Assembly (NCBI RefSeq): GCF_025146565.1
Contig: NZ_CP102258.1
Coordinates: 1,582,001-1,646,000 of the forward strand
DNA length: 64,000 nucleotides
From: Bacteroides eggerthii
Lineage (GTDB): Bacteria; Bacteroidota; Bacteroidia; Bacteroidales; Bacteroidaceae
Direction of reading: 5' to 3'
Part shown: positions 1 to 8,804 of the stretch, piece by piece
Numbering within the stretch: the stretch's first letter is position 1
How the letters are laid out: each line of letters begins with the position of its first letter
The notes under the pieces: generated by a model
Told to the model about the DNA's origin: nothing
What the model saw: only the letters and a program-made list of their open reading frames with translations
Database searches by the model: none
Position numbers and translations under genes: made by a program

Positions 1-59
1 CAGGCTCTGCAAAAAATAAGTTCAAAGGTTTCGGTATATGCTAAAGGTTGGTAGGGTTT

Positions 60-169
60 GTACCATCAGATGGTACGACGTGTACCTTACTATGGTATGA
101 AGAATACCTTACTGTGGTACAAGCCGTACCACAGTAAGGTATTCTTCGTACCAAAGCATGGTCTTGATT
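60..169. repeat. 22-base tandem array of GTACC/GGTAC palindromes
   Basis: Five units start at 60, 82, 104, 126 and 148, exactly 22 bases apart. Most units have the form GTACC, seven variable bases, GGTAC, then a five-base spacer. Adjacent units also pair with each other: 99-120 and 126-147 form a perfect 22-base inverted repeat around a five-base loop. The array lies just beyond the 3' end of the LuxR-type gene. I see no ORF in it. Its function is unknown; it could be a transcript-end structure or a protein-binding array. Confidence 0.85.
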
Positions 170-214
170 TGGTATATGTATGCTGTTGATTGCGAGCTCG
201 TTGTGTGACTCCTT

Positions 215-829
215 TTATAGTGAATCTTTGATGTCCTGCAATTCCACCAGTTTGTTCACAATGGCATAAATGGTGAGACCGGCGGGAGAGTGTATTTGCA
301 ACTTGCGTGCAATGTTGCGGCGGTGAGTAATGACGGTGTGGATAGAGAGATACAGTTTGTCGGCAATCGCTTTATTGGTCATGCCCTTTACAACGCAAGT
401 AATGATTTCCTTTTCGCGTTGGCTGAGCGTTTCCTGTTCGTTGTCTTTCTCTTCTTCCTCTTCAGCGTGGAGAAGGTGGTTGATTTTACCGGTAATTGCT
501 TCAAGATCGTCACAGATAGCAATGCTTTCATCATACTCTTTCAAAGCATTGTTGTCTATGACGGAACATACCAATGCAATGTATTTGGTGCTGTTCTTAC
601 TGTGGTCTGCTTTAAAGGAAGGCAGGTCGAACCAGCCGCCGAAAGTAGGGTTTACGATTACAATGTCGGGAGTATGGAGATAAGTATAGTTCTGTAACGC
701 TTCCGGTGAAGACACCTCAATGGGATGTGCGTTCAGATTGGGAATACGTTTGAGCACTGCCGCAAGACCACTTCGTACAATGACCGAAGTTTCTGCAACA
801 ACTATTTTCAGAGAAATATTATTGTTCAT
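215..829 (-). CDS. LuxR-family response regulator-like transcription factor
   Basis: This 204-residue protein has a receiver-like N-terminal part (residues 8-110). It ends in a clear LuxR-type helix-turn-helix at about residues 133-196, starting TLSQREKEI and including NKAIADKLYLSIHTV. The usual acidic phospho-acceptor context is not obvious in the N-terminal half, so it may be an atypical receiver. An acidic run (EEEEEKDNEQE) links the domains. The start codon overlaps the end of the upstream hemerythrin gene by 11 bases, so the two are probably translationally coupled and form a small sensor/regulator unit. Confidence 0.82.
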   Translation of the reverse strand: MNNNISLKIVVAETSVIVRSGLAAVLKRIPNLNAHPIEVSSPEALQNYTYLHTPDIVIVNPTFGGWFDLPSFKADHSKNSTKYIALVCSVIDNNALKEYDESIAICDDLEAITGKINHLLHAEEEEEKDNEQETLSQREKEIITCVVKGMTNKAIADKLYLSIHTVITHRRNIARKLQIHSPAGLTIYAIVNKLVELQDIKDSL

Positions 830-1523
830 CTTTCAGCCTTTTTTCAATTTGTGCTACTGCAGGAACAAACATATAATCTTCCACCTGACAATGTGAAGCA
901 AGATCCTGTTCGCAGTTGAAGATGTCGAACAGGACGGCGTTCAGGAGATTATTGTTTTCTTTTTCGGGATAGTATTTGATAATGATATTTTTCAGCTCTT
1001 TCAGTTTGGTATCTATCTGATTGTGCTTACTGGCAAAGGTGGCAATGTCGTATTCGTCGGACAGTCTGCCTTGCAGTAACTGTTCTACGTAAGTAAAGAC
1101 GGCTTCATTTTCGTATTCCATGTGGCGGCGCACTTCTTTGGCATACTCATCAAAGAATTTGAGAATGAGGTAGGCCACATCGTTGTCTCTGGAGCAGTCT
1201 ATGGCTTCTATCAGTTTGCGGCGCATGGCAGGCAGGTTGAAGTCGAGAAAGTAGGTGTGCGCACGCTTCAGATAATCCATGAGTGCCGGAATAGAGAATG
1301 AGTCGTTGTCAATACTGTAAGAGTATTGCTCCTCGCTGATGAAATTGGCTACGGCGAGGAAAGTGCGGTAGTCTACATGCTGGCTCTCACAGACATCCTT
1401 TACGCTCTTGTCTCCGAATCCAAGCGACAAACCGAAGCGGCTCATCACCATTAATAAGGAGTAGTTATCGCAGATGAGATCGCTCATCTTGTCCGTAGCC
1501 CGATATTTATGTTGTTCATTCAT
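819..1523 (-). CDS. Hemerythrin-domain protein (RIC/ScdA-like)
   Basis: The protein has 234 residues. The C-terminal two thirds contain regularly spaced His and Glu residues of a hemerythrin-type four-helix bundle: H in the AHTYFLDFNLP segment, RRHMEYENE, ASKHNQ, and ASHCQVED near the end. The N-terminal part (residues 1-90) resembles the short helical domain preceding hemerythrin in iron-sulfur repair (RIC/YtfE) proteins. The family binds a di-iron centre and is linked to repair of oxidative or nitrosative damage. A role here, perhaps oxygen or NO sensing feeding the overlapping LuxR-type regulator, is inferred. Confidence 0.78.
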   Translation of the reverse strand: MNEQHKYRATDKMSDLICDNYSLLMVMSRFGLSLGFGDKSVKDVCESQHVDYRTFLAVANFISEEQYSYSIDNDSFSIPALMDYLKRAHTYFLDFNLPAMRRKLIEAIDCSRDNDVAYLILKFFDEYAKEVRRHMEYENEAVFTYVEQLLQGRLSDEYDIATFASKHNQIDTKLKELKNIIIKYYPEKENNNLLNAVLFDIFNCEQDLASHCQVEDYMFVPAVAQIEKRLKDEQ

Positions 1524-1639
1524 TGTAAGTTATTCCTTTTCACTATGTGTTCCGAGCGCAAAGTAACGGTTTTTCTTCGAGAATTGCAATCGCTATTTGT
1601 AGGTATTTTGAGTCTGCACACAGTCATTATTTATCATTG

Positions 1640-1700
1640 AACTAAAGTCTTTAGTTTATATTAACTAAATAAATTAGTTTTGTAACTAAATAATTTAGTT
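1640..1700 (+). promoter_or_regulatory. Triple operator and promoter of the blaI-like operon
   Basis: Three 17-base palindromes with AACTAAA/TTTAGTT-type half-sites lie at 1640-1656, 1663-1679 and 1684-1700. Their centres are 23 and 21 bases apart, about two helical turns. A Bacteroides -7 box, TAGTTTTG, sits at 1675-1682, with a TTTA at 1650-1653 in the -33 position (21-base spacing). The palindromes cover both promoter boxes, which suits repression by the BlaI-family protein encoded directly downstream. Autoregulation is inferred. Confidence 0.7.
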
Positions 1701-1725
1701 CTTTGTGAAAAAAGAAAGAATAGCT

Positions 1726-2094
1726 ATGAAAGGACTGACTGCAAAAGAAGAAGAAATTATGGGTTTTTTCTGGAGAAAAGGACCGCTGTTTGTGAAAGAG
1801 ATACTGGCGTTCTATGAAGAACCCAAACCGCATTTCAATACACTCTCCACCATAGTAAGAGGGCTTGAAGAAAAAGGTTTTCTGAATCACAACACGTTTG
1901 GCAACACGTATCAGTATTATGCAATGGTAAGTGTGGAGGACTTTAAGAAAGGAACATTGAAGAATGTCATTAGCAAATATTTCAATAATTCCTATTTGAG
2001 TGCGGTGTCATCACTGGTGAATGAGGAAGAATTTTCACTGGACGACTTGAAGCAACTGATACAGGATGTGGAAAAAGGCAAACTTTCGGAATAG
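1726..2094 (+). CDS. BlaI/MecI/CopY-family transcriptional repressor
   Basis: The protein is a 122-residue winged helix starting MKGLTAKEEEIM, with the family pattern of an N-terminal winged-helix (residues 1-75, including FNTLSTIVRGLEEKGFL) and a short dimerisation tail. I chose the ATG at 1726, which has an A/G-rich ribosome-site-like stretch before it. A GTG at 1705 would add seven residues that do not fit the family. The gene is 23 bases upstream of a BlaR1/MecR1-like membrane protease gene, the standard regulator/receptor pairing. In the known families the receptor triggers repressor cleavage; the inducer here cannot be read from sequence. Confidence 0.88.
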   Translation: MKGLTAKEEEIMGFFWRKGPLFVKEILAFYEEPKPHFNTLSTIVRGLEEKGFLNHNTFGNTYQYYAMVSVEDFKKGTLKNVISKYFNNSYLSAVSSLVNEEEFSLDDLKQLIQDVEKGKLSE

Positions 2095-2117
2095 TAACCG
2101 TCAATACGTATACTTCT

Positions 2118-3809
2118 ATGGGCATACTATTTGTTTATATACTTAAATCATCCTTTTGTCTGGCGGTATTTTATCTGTTTTACCGTTTGTTGTTGAGCCG
2201 TGAGACGTTTCATCGTTTCAATCGCATTGCTCTGTTGGGGATTCTGCTGTTATCTTGTCTGTTGCCGTTTGTAGAAGTCAGTGTGAGACGGCCGGTTGAG
2301 ATGTATCAGACTATGATGACGTGGGAGCAGTGGCTGTTGTTGGCAGATTTGGCAGGTACGGAAACTCATGCAGTGCAGGTGCAGGAGAATGTGGTTACGT
2401 GGATACAGGGATTGTTGCTGGTATATCTGTTCGGTATTCTTTTCTTCATGCTCCGCAATATATATTCGTTGTTTGGCTTATGGGTATTGTTGAAGTCGGG
2501 TAGGAGAGAGAAGGTTAGTGATTATGTTGTAACGGTTGTTAAGGCGGTTTTGATAGTGCATGAACGGGATATTTCACCATTTAGTTGGATGAGATATATC
2601 GTTATTTCACAGAAAGACTTGCATGAGAACGGTAGGGAGATCCTTACTCATGAACTGGCGCATATTCGTAACCGCCATTCATGGGATTTGTTTGCGGCGG
2701 ATATATGCATATTCTTTCAATGGTTTAATCCGGCAGCGTGGCTGTTGAAACAGGAGTTACAGAATATCCATGAATACGAAGCTGATGAAACTGTTATCAA
2801 TGAGGGTGTGGATGCGAGACAATATCAATTATTATTAATAAAAAAAGCCGTTGGCACAAGGCTCTACTCTATGGCCAACAGCTTTAATCACAGTAAACTT
2901 AAAAAACGTATCACTATGATGTTAAAAGAAAAATCAAGTCCGTGGGCACGTTTGAAGTATCTCTATGTACTTCCGGTAGCTGCTATTGCAGTAACAGCTT
3001 TTGCCCGTCCCGAAGTGTCTGAAACAGTGGAAGAAATTTCTGCCGTCAAAGTTAATGATTTAACGGCAATTGTAGAAACAAAAGTTGCGGAAAGTTCCGG
3101 ACAGTTATTGCCTGTGCAGTCAGTTCCGAAAGACTCTGTGAACCGGAAAAGCAAGGTGGCAGTGCAACAAATGGACGAACTGGTGGTAGTGGGCTATGCT
3201 TCTAAAGACAGTGTGAAAGACAGAGAACCGGTATTTAATGTTGTAGAACAGATGCCTTCATTTCCGGGAGGAATGGAAGCCTTGATGCAATATCTGGCAA
3301 AGAATATGCGCTATCCGGTGGAGGCGCAGAAGAACAAGGTGCAAGGTAGGGTGGTTGTTGGCTTTATCGTTAGTAAGGATGGTGACATTAAAAAGGCGCA
3401 TATTCTTCGTGGCGTAGATCCTGAGTTGGATGCGGAGGCTATCCGCGTGATAGAATCTATGCCTAGGTGGATGCCGGGCATGCAACGTGGAAAAGCGGTA
3501 GCAGTGAGTTATACACTACCCGTTATGTTCAGGTTGACGGAGGATGCTCTCGGCTTGAAATTGGTTGAGGCTTCCGGTTCAACTGCCGGAGAACTAGATA
3601 AAGGGGTAACTTTTTCTTACGCGGAGGGTAAGCAGCCGCTTTGTATTGTAAATGGTAAAGAAGTGGATTGGGCGGTGATGCGCGCCCTGAATCCCGATAG
3701 AATAAAAAGTATAACTGTACTGAAAGATAAGGCTATACTGGAAGAGAAGTATGGGGAAAAGGGGCAAAACGGTGTTTTGTTGATTACCTTAAAGGGATAT
3801 ACCGAATAA
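2118..3809 (+). CDS. M56 (BlaR1/MecR1-like) peptidase with TonB C-terminal domain
   Basis: This 563-residue inner-membrane protein has N-terminal membrane helices at about 3-25, 37-55 and 93-118. The M56 metalloprotease motif HELAH is at 178-182, followed by EYEADE, and a further helix lies near 285-300. The periplasmic part contains a carboxylate-like DELVVVGYA segment and a TonB C-terminal domain (about 370-475, with NMRYPVEAQ and GVDPELDAEA). It ends with a stretch resembling the plug of SusC-type receptors (PLCIVNGK, ITVLKD, GVLLIT). It follows the blaI-like repressor and probably senses an envelope signal. No penicillin-binding domain is visible, so a beta-lactam role is not implied. Confidence 0.85.
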   Translation: MGILFVYILKSSFCLAVFYLFYRLLLSRETFHRFNRIALLGILLLSCLLPFVEVSVRRPVEMYQTMMTWEQWLLLADLAGTETHAVQVQENVVTWIQGLLLVYLFGILFFMLRNIYSLFGLWVLLKSGRREKVSDYVVTVVKAVLIVHERDISPFSWMRYIVISQKDLHENGREILTHELAHIRNRHSWDLFAADICIFFQWFNPAAWLLKQELQNIHEYEADETVINEGVDARQYQLLLIKKAVGTRLYSMANSFNHSKLKKRITMMLKEKSSPWARLKYLYVLPVAAIAVTAFARPEVSETVEEISAVKVNDLTAIVETKVAESSGQLLPVQSVPKDSVNRKSKVAVQQMDELVVVGYASKDSVKDREPVFNVVEQMPSFPGGMEALMQYLAKNMRYPVEAQKNKVQGRVVVGFIVSKDGDIKKAHILRGVDPELDAEAIRVIESMPRWMPGMQRGKAVAVSYTLPVMFRLTEDALGLKLVEASGSTAGELDKGVTFSYAEGKQPLCIVNGKEVDWAVMRALNPDRIKSITVLKDKAILEEKYGEKGQNGVLLITLKGYTE

Positions 3810-3836
3810 CTGAGTCGGTTATACATCTTATCGGTT

Positions 3837-3878
3837 AGTCCTTGCAACCTACTGTGTTGTAAGGACTGATTTCTTTTA
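3837..3878. terminator. Hairpin terminator between convergent genes
   Basis: AGTCCTTGCAAC at 3837-3848 pairs with GTTGTAAGGACT at 3856-3867 (one G-U pair, 7-base loop), followed by a T-rich run. It separates the M56 gene from the convergent miaA gene and may serve both. Confidence 0.7.
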
Positions 3879-3902
3879 TGTGATACGCTTAATCCGGATT
3901 GA

Positions 3903-4817
3903 TTATTTATCTTTGTCCTGGGCCATGCAATTCTCGATATGAGCAAGTATTTCTTCCTCTTGTCCGGGATTGAACCAGCTTATTTCTTCGTCCCGTTTGA
4001 ACCATGTCATTTGTTTACGGGAGTAAATGCGGGAGTTCTGTTGAATCTTCTCAATGGCGAAAGGCAGTGTCCATTCGCCGTCAAGGTAATTGAATATTTC
4101 CTTATAACCCACTGTATTCAGGGAGTTGAGCGCCCGATAAGGATAGACGCTGCGTGCTTCTTCCACAAGTCCGTCGGCTATCATCTGTTCCACGCGTCGG
4201 TTTATGCGGTCGTACAACTCTTGACGGTCACGTGTGAGACCTATTTTTATGATACGAAAAGGGCGTTCCTTTTTTTGTTGCGTGCGGAAAGAGGTGTAGG
4301 TCTTTCCGGTCATATAACAGATTTCCAAGGCATGTATTACCCGTTTGTGGTTCTTTAAGTCTACTGTTTTGTAATACTCCGGATCAAGCAGCTTCAGTTC
4401 GGTGCAGAGGTTCTCCAACCCCTCTGTCTCGTATTTGTGAAGCATCATCCGGCGGGTATCGGCATCTACGGTGGGAATGTCGTCAATGCCTTTGCATACG
4501 GCATCTACGTACATCATGGAGCCTCCTGTCAGGAGTACGACCTCATGCTCGGTATAGAGTTTCTCAAGAAGCTGCAGCACTTCGGTTTCATATTGGGCGG
4601 CACTGTAATAGTCGGTAAGTTGCAGTGTGCCGACAAAGTAGTGCCGTACACGTTGCTGTTGTTCCGGAGTGGGGGCAGCCGTACCGATTTTCAAATCGGC
4701 GTAAAGTTGTCTTGAATCGGCAGAAACTATGCATGTTCTGAAATGCTCCGCCAGGCGGAGGCTGAGTTCCGTCTTACCCACTCCCGTAGGTCCTATAAGT
4801 ACTATCAATGTTTTCAT
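3903..4817 (-). CDS. miaA: tRNA dimethylallyltransferase
   Basis: The 304-residue protein transfers a dimethylallyl group to A37 of tRNAs reading UNN codons. The Walker A motif GPTGVGKTE is at 9-17, followed by the family motifs [30 protein letters not shown] and the C-terminal [10 protein letters not shown]. The length is normal for the family. It is cytoplasmic. It lies downstream of the lpx cluster but is separated by a structured gap, so it may have its own transcript. Confidence 0.97.
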   Translation of the reverse strand: MKTLIVLIGPTGVGKTELSLRLAEHFRTCIVSADSRQLYADLKIGTAAPTPEQQQRVRHYFVGTLQLTDYYSAAQYETEVLQLLEKLYTEHEVVLLTGGSMMYVDAVCKGIDDIPTVDADTRRMMLHKYETEGLENLCTELKLLDPEYYKTVDLKNHKRVIHALEICYMTGKTYTSFRTQQKKERPFRIIKIGLTRDRQELYDRINRRVEQMIADGLVEEARSVYPYRALNSLNTVGYKEIFNYLDGEWTLPFAIEKIQQNSRIYSRKQMTWFKRDEEISWFNPGQEEEILAHIENCMAQDKDK

Positions 4818-4835
4818 GAGGCCGTAATAAAATAA

Positions 4836-4924
4836 TTCGGGCGAAGAACAGTTGCATCCTCCGAAACGGGCATATCCTCATGGGATATTCCATTATCATT
4901 GGAGCAAATTATTATTCGCCCGAA
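4836..4924 (-). terminator. Nested inverted repeats between pRiA4b-like gene and miaA
   Basis: TTCGGGCGAA (4836-4845) pairs with TTCGCCCGAA (4915-4924). Inside lies a second hairpin, ATATCC/GGATAT (4872-4877 and 4883-4888). Read on the minus strand the outer arm is followed by a T-rich stretch. It probably ends the lpx transcript or forms a structured 3' UTR. Confidence 0.45.
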
Positions 4925-4932
4925 CCGGTTTA

Positions 4933-5493
4933 TCAGAATTTGTCTTCTTCGTAAGGAATATCAGCGGCACCTTCGTCCAAACCTCCAAAGCCTTCTTTGT
5001 CGAAGTCCTCCATGTCAAAATCTTGGTCGCCGTAGAAGTTCTCGTCCAAATCAAGCGAACCGCCGGCAGCAGCCATTTCCTCAAAGTCGATGGTTTGTTT
5101 GGGTGCTTCTCCCGCTTTCTTTGTACATTTGGCTCCGGTCATACTCTTTCCGGTGATGATTTCAGAGAGCTCGATAAAGAAGCAGCGTTCTGTCATGTAG
5201 TCGAATACATACAGCAGTTTTTGCTTTTCGTCTTCTACCAATTCGCTGATTGGAGTATCTTTCATCACCCAGCTGTCTATCTCCGGATTGTCATCCATTT
5301 CTTCGAGAGTGATTTCTTTCTCCTTTTCCCAATCGTCGTCGCAGATGAAGAAAGAAGTCATTTGGTCGTTGGCGTAGCCTACTGATTTCAGGATAGCCTC
5401 GTGGAAGTCATAGAATGTAGCTTCCGGATCAATCTGTATTTCTCTGATGAAGTCGTCCGCTTCGTCGGAGATGAGAGTAAATCTATATATCAT
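4933..5493 (-). CDS. Plasmid pRiA4b ORF-3-like protein
   Basis: The 186-residue protein starts MIYRFTLISDEADDF. The pattern of a short beta-rich N-terminus (FHEAILKSVGY, SFFICDDDWEKEKEI) matches the pRiA4b ORF-3 family. The C-terminal 60 residues are strongly acidic and low in complexity. I chose the start at 5493 because an upstream in-frame ATG at 5544 would overlap the lpxA coding end, while 5493 leaves a 13-base gap. The function of the family is unknown. It sits as the last gene of the lpx cluster. Confidence 0.75.
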   Translation of the reverse strand: MIYRFTLISDEADDFIREIQIDPEATFYDFHEAILKSVGYANDQMTSFFICDDDWEKEKEITLEEMDDNPEIDSWVMKDTPISELVEDEKQKLLYVFDYMTERCFFIELSEIITGKSMTGAKCTKKAGEAPKQTIDFEEMAAAGGSLDLDENFYGDQDFDMEDFDKEGFGGLDEGAADIPYEEDKF

Positions 5494-5506
5494 AATGTTA
5501 ACTTTT

Positions 5507-6283
5507 TTATTTACTTGCAGGAATAATGCCGCGAGCTGATTCACGTATAAAGTTTACAATATAGCTGATTTCGGGTGTCATTTCCATTTCATTTTCAATC
5601 TTCTTCAAAGCGTCCGTATTGTTCATTCCGCTTTGATAGATGATGCGGTAGGCATCATGGATGGCCTCGATCGTTTCGTTGGAGAAACCGCGGCGACGCA
5701 GTCCCACAATGTTGAGACCTGCATAGCAAATAGGCTCCCGGCCGGCTATGATATACGGCGGTATATCTTTGCTGAAACGACATCCGCCTTGTATCATGCC
5801 GAAACCTCCTACGCGGCAGAACTGGTGCATCAGGACGTTGGCACTGATTATGGAGTTGTCGTCTATAACGATTTCTCCAGCCATTTTTGTTGAGTTACCG
5901 ATAATGCAACCGCTTCCTATGAGGGCGTCGTGGGCAACGTGTACGCTTTCCATTAGCAGGTTGTTATTGCCTACGATTGTTTTTCCTTTGGCGGCTGTAC
6001 CCCGGTTGATTGTTACGTTTTCGCGGATAATATTGTTATCGCCTATTTCGGCAGTAGTCTCTTCTCCTCTAAATTTCAGGTCTTGCGGAATGGCACCGAT
6101 TACGGCTCCGGGAAAGATTGAGTTTCCATTGCCGATACGTGATCCGTACAGAATGTTGACATTTGCCATAATCTTATTGTTATCGCCGATTACCACATTC
6201 TTGTCAATGAAAACAAAAGGAGCAATCTCTACGTTTTCCCCGATTTTTGCTTCGGGATGAATATACGCTAAGGGACTTATCAT
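5507..6283 (-). CDS. lpxA: UDP-N-acetylglucosamine acyltransferase
   Basis: This 258-residue protein catalyses the first step of lipid A synthesis, moving a 3-hydroxyacyl chain from ACP to UDP-GlcNAc. Left-handed beta-helix hexapeptide repeats cover residues 1-185. The catalytic-type His is H118 in VHVAHDA, and GGFGMIQGG and the helical C-terminus (NETIEAIHDAYR) are typical. It is the third lpx gene in the run lpxD, lpxC-fabZ, lpxA with gaps under 10 bases, so one transcript is likely. Confidence 0.97.
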   Translation of the reverse strand: MISPLAYIHPEAKIGENVEIAPFVFIDKNVVIGDNNKIMANVNILYGSRIGNGNSIFPGAVIGAIPQDLKFRGEETTAEIGDNNIIRENVTINRGTAAKGKTIVGNNNLLMESVHVAHDALIGSGCIIGNSTKMAGEIVIDDNSIISANVLMHQFCRVGGFGMIQGGCRFSKDIPPYIIAGREPICYAGLNIVGLRRRGFSNETIEAIHDAYRIIYQSGMNNTDALKKIENEMEMTPEISYIVNFIRESARGIIPASK

Positions 6284-6290
6284 AATTAAC

Positions 6291-7676
6291 TTACTTGTTT
6301 TTTACTATTTGAGCCATAAATTCAGCCTCGCATACTACCTTTTCGCCTACAAATACATAGCCTTTCATGGTAGAGATGCCCCGGCGGATAGGAGCCATTA
6401 GTTCCACGCGGAAAATCAAAGTGTCTCCCGGCACTACTTTCTGGCGGAACTTAACACCGTCTATTTTCATGAAGTAGGTGGAGTAGCGCTCCGGTTCGTC
6501 TACTGAGTTCAGAACAAGCAGGCCACCTGTCTGCGCCATAGCTTCTACTTGCAATACGCCGGGCATGACCGGTTCCTGCGGGAAGTGTCCCTGGAAGAAA
6601 GGTTCGTTGGCTGTTACGTTTTTGACACCTACAATATAGTTGGCGCCTATCTCGATTACCTTGTCTACCAGTTGGAACGGATAGCGGTGCGGCAACAGTT
6701 CACGAATACGGTTCACGTCCATAATAGGTTCGCGGTTGCAGTCGTATGAAGGAGCCTGTATTTCGTGCAGGCGGATTTCCTTACGCATTTGGCGGGCGAA
6801 CTTATTGTTGATGGTATGCCCCGGACGCGTGGCTATGATACGGCCTTTAATGGGTTTGCCGATTAGCGCCAAGTCGCCGATAACGTCCAGCAGTTTGTGA
6901 CGTGCACATTCATTGGGCCATACCAACGGCTTGTGGTTGATGTAACCCAACTGTTTGGCATCCATGTGGGGAACGCCCATTACGTCGGCAAGCTTGTCGT
7001 AGGCATCCTGCGGCATTTCACGCTCGTAGATAACGATGGCGTTGTCCAAGTCGCCGCCTTTGATGAGGCCGGCTTGTAACAGCGGTTCTATTTCACGTAC
7101 AAAAACGAAAGTACGGCTGGCGGCTACTTCATCCTTGAACTTCGTCATATCTTCCAATGTAGCAAACTGATTGGGGATGATAGTGGAGTCGTAAGATACC
7201 AATACATTTAAGCTGAAGTTCTCGTCGGGTAATACGATGATGGACGAACCGGTTGCCTCGTCGCGGAACTCAATCTTAGACTTGATAATATAGAAATCCT
7301 TTACAGCATTCTGCTCTACTGTGCCTACACGTTCAATTTCGTTGACGTAATATTGAGCGCTTCCGTCCAGAATAGGGAACTCCGGACCGTTTACCTGAAT
7401 CAGGCAGTTGTCTATGCCCAACGCATAAAGCGCAGCCATACCATGCTCTATGGTACTTACTTTAACTCCGTTTTTGGAGAGTACAGTACCGCGTGTTGTC
7501 TCGGTCACATTATCGGCAACAGCGTCAATAACAGGCTGACCTTCCAGGTCGATACGCTGAATCTTATATCCATGGTTGTCCGGAGCAGGGTTGAAAGTAA
7601 CGGTCAGGTCAAGTCCTGTATGAAGACCTTTCCCACTGAGTGAGAAGCTGTCTTTCAGTGTCTTTTGTTTCAACAT
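6291..7676 (-). CDS. lpxC/fabZ: Bifunctional LpxC deacetylase / FabZ dehydratase
   Basis: The 461-residue fusion carries a zinc-dependent UDP-3-O-acyl-GlcNAc deacetylase (residues 1-305) followed by a 3-hydroxyacyl-ACP dehydratase (about 315-461). Zinc ligands are in [10 protein letters not shown] and [11 protein letters not shown], with GHTINNK completing the site. The FabZ part has [12 protein letters not shown] and [17 protein letters not shown] with the catalytic His and Glu. This fusion is normal in Bacteroidetes. It lies between lpxD and lpxA, with 3- and 7-base gaps, and combines the committed lipid A step with fatty-acid elongation. Confidence 0.97.
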   Translation of the reverse strand: MLKQKTLKDSFSLSGKGLHTGLDLTVTFNPAPDNHGYKIQRIDLEGQPVIDAVADNVTETTRGTVLSKNGVKVSTIEHGMAALYALGIDNCLIQVNGPEFPILDGSAQYYVNEIERVGTVEQNAVKDFYIIKSKIEFRDEATGSSIIVLPDENFSLNVLVSYDSTIIPNQFATLEDMTKFKDEVAASRTFVFVREIEPLLQAGLIKGGDLDNAIVIYEREMPQDAYDKLADVMGVPHMDAKQLGYINHKPLVWPNECARHKLLDVIGDLALIGKPIKGRIIATRPGHTINNKFARQMRKEIRLHEIQAPSYDCNREPIMDVNRIRELLPHRYPFQLVDKVIEIGANYIVGVKNVTANEPFFQGHFPQEPVMPGVLQVEAMAQTGGLLVLNSVDEPERYSTYFMKIDGVKFRQKVVPGDTLIFRVELMAPIRRGISTMKGYVFVGEKVVCEAEFMAQIVKNK

Positions 7677-7679
7677 TGG

Positions 7680-8720
7680 TTACTTATTTAATTGTTTTTT
7701 TAATTCATTGAGCTCTTTACGGAGGGCGTTCATCTCAAAGTACATATCCGGCAACTTGCGGAATACGGACTGTGACTTGAAATATGATTTCACTTCCATA
7801 GGCGGTGTACCTATTAATTGGCTGCCCTCCTTGATACTGCTGGGAACACCTGATTGAGCACCAAGGTTCACTTTGTTTCCGATATGAATATGTCCGGCTA
7901 TACCCACCTGGCCACCAAACATACACCATTCACCTACTTTGGTGGAGCCGGCTATGCCCACCTGTGCGGCCATTACCGTATGTGAACCGATTTCATCATT
8001 GTGGGCTACCTGTATCAGATTGTCCAATTTCACACCACTGTGTACGATAGTCGCTCCCATTGTAGCGCGGTCTACGCAAGTGTTGGCTCCGATTTCCACG
8101 TCATCTTCCAATATGGCGATACCTATTTGGGGAATTTTCTCATAACCTTCGGGAGTAGGGGCGAATCCGAATCCGTCCGCACCGATGACGCAACCGGCAT
8201 GCAGAATGCAGCGGTTGCCTATGCGGCAGTCGTGATAGATTGTCACATTTGCGTAAATAATACAGTCGCTGCCCACTTTGGCTCCGCTTCCAATGGTGGC
8301 ATGCGGATGGATTACCGTATTGTCTCCCACTTCTGCGTACTCTCCGATGCAGGCAAAGGGAGCGATGTAAACATCCTTGCCTATTTTGGCTGTTTCGGCA
8401 ACATAGGCCCGAGAATCAATCCCGGTACGTTTGGGTTTGCTCTGTTCATAAAGATTTAACAATTTGGCAAGGCTTTCATAAGCGTTGTCTACTTTAATCA
8501 TAGTCGCTTTAACTTCCTGTTCGGGAACGAAGTCCTTGTTCACCAAAACGATACTTGATTGGGTTTCGTACAAATAGGGTATGTATTTAGGATTGGATAG
8601 GAAAGAGATTGCTCCGGGTATTCCTTCTTCGATCTTGGCGAAAGTATGTACGGTTGCATTCTCGTCTCCTACGATTTCTCCTTGGATAAATGTTGCAATT
8701 TGTTTAGCAGAGAACTCCAT
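7680..8720 (-). CDS. lpxD: UDP-3-O-acylglucosamine N-acyltransferase
   Basis: The 346-residue protein adds the second 3-hydroxyacyl chain in lipid A synthesis. An N-terminal uridine-binding domain (1-100, with [17 protein letters not shown]) precedes a hexapeptide-repeat beta-helix (about 105-300). The segment [11 protein letters not shown] holds the expected catalytic His, and a C-terminal helix completes the fold. It is the first gene of the lpx run. Confidence 0.96.
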   Translation of the reverse strand: MEFSAKQIATFIQGEIVGDENATVHTFAKIEEGIPGAISFLSNPKYIPYLYETQSSIVLVNKDFVPEQEVKATMIKVDNAYESLAKLLNLYEQSKPKRTGIDSRAYVAETAKIGKDVYIAPFACIGEYAEVGDNTVIHPHATIGSGAKVGSDCIIYANVTIYHDCRIGNRCILHAGCVIGADGFGFAPTPEGYEKIPQIGIAILEDDVEIGANTCVDRATMGATIVHSGVKLDNLIQVAHNDEIGSHTVMAAQVGIAGSTKVGEWCMFGGQVGIAGHIHIGNKVNLGAQSGVPSSIKEGSQLIGTPPMEVKSYFKSQSVFRKLPDMYFEMNALRKELNELKKQLNK

Positions 8721-8804
8721 GTCTTATTGTTGTTAGATGGTTTCAAAACACAAATAACGGACTTTTTTTTTATATATCCTTGTCCTGTGATGAATATTTT
8801 ATAC

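Noticed and set aside
4852..5385. 177-codon plus-strand ORF opposite the pRiA4b-like gene
   Set aside because: Antisense shadow; crosses the inverted repeat and has no recognisable features.
6291..7676. LpxC-FabZ fusion as a novelty
   Set aside because: This fusion is standard in Bacteroidetes.
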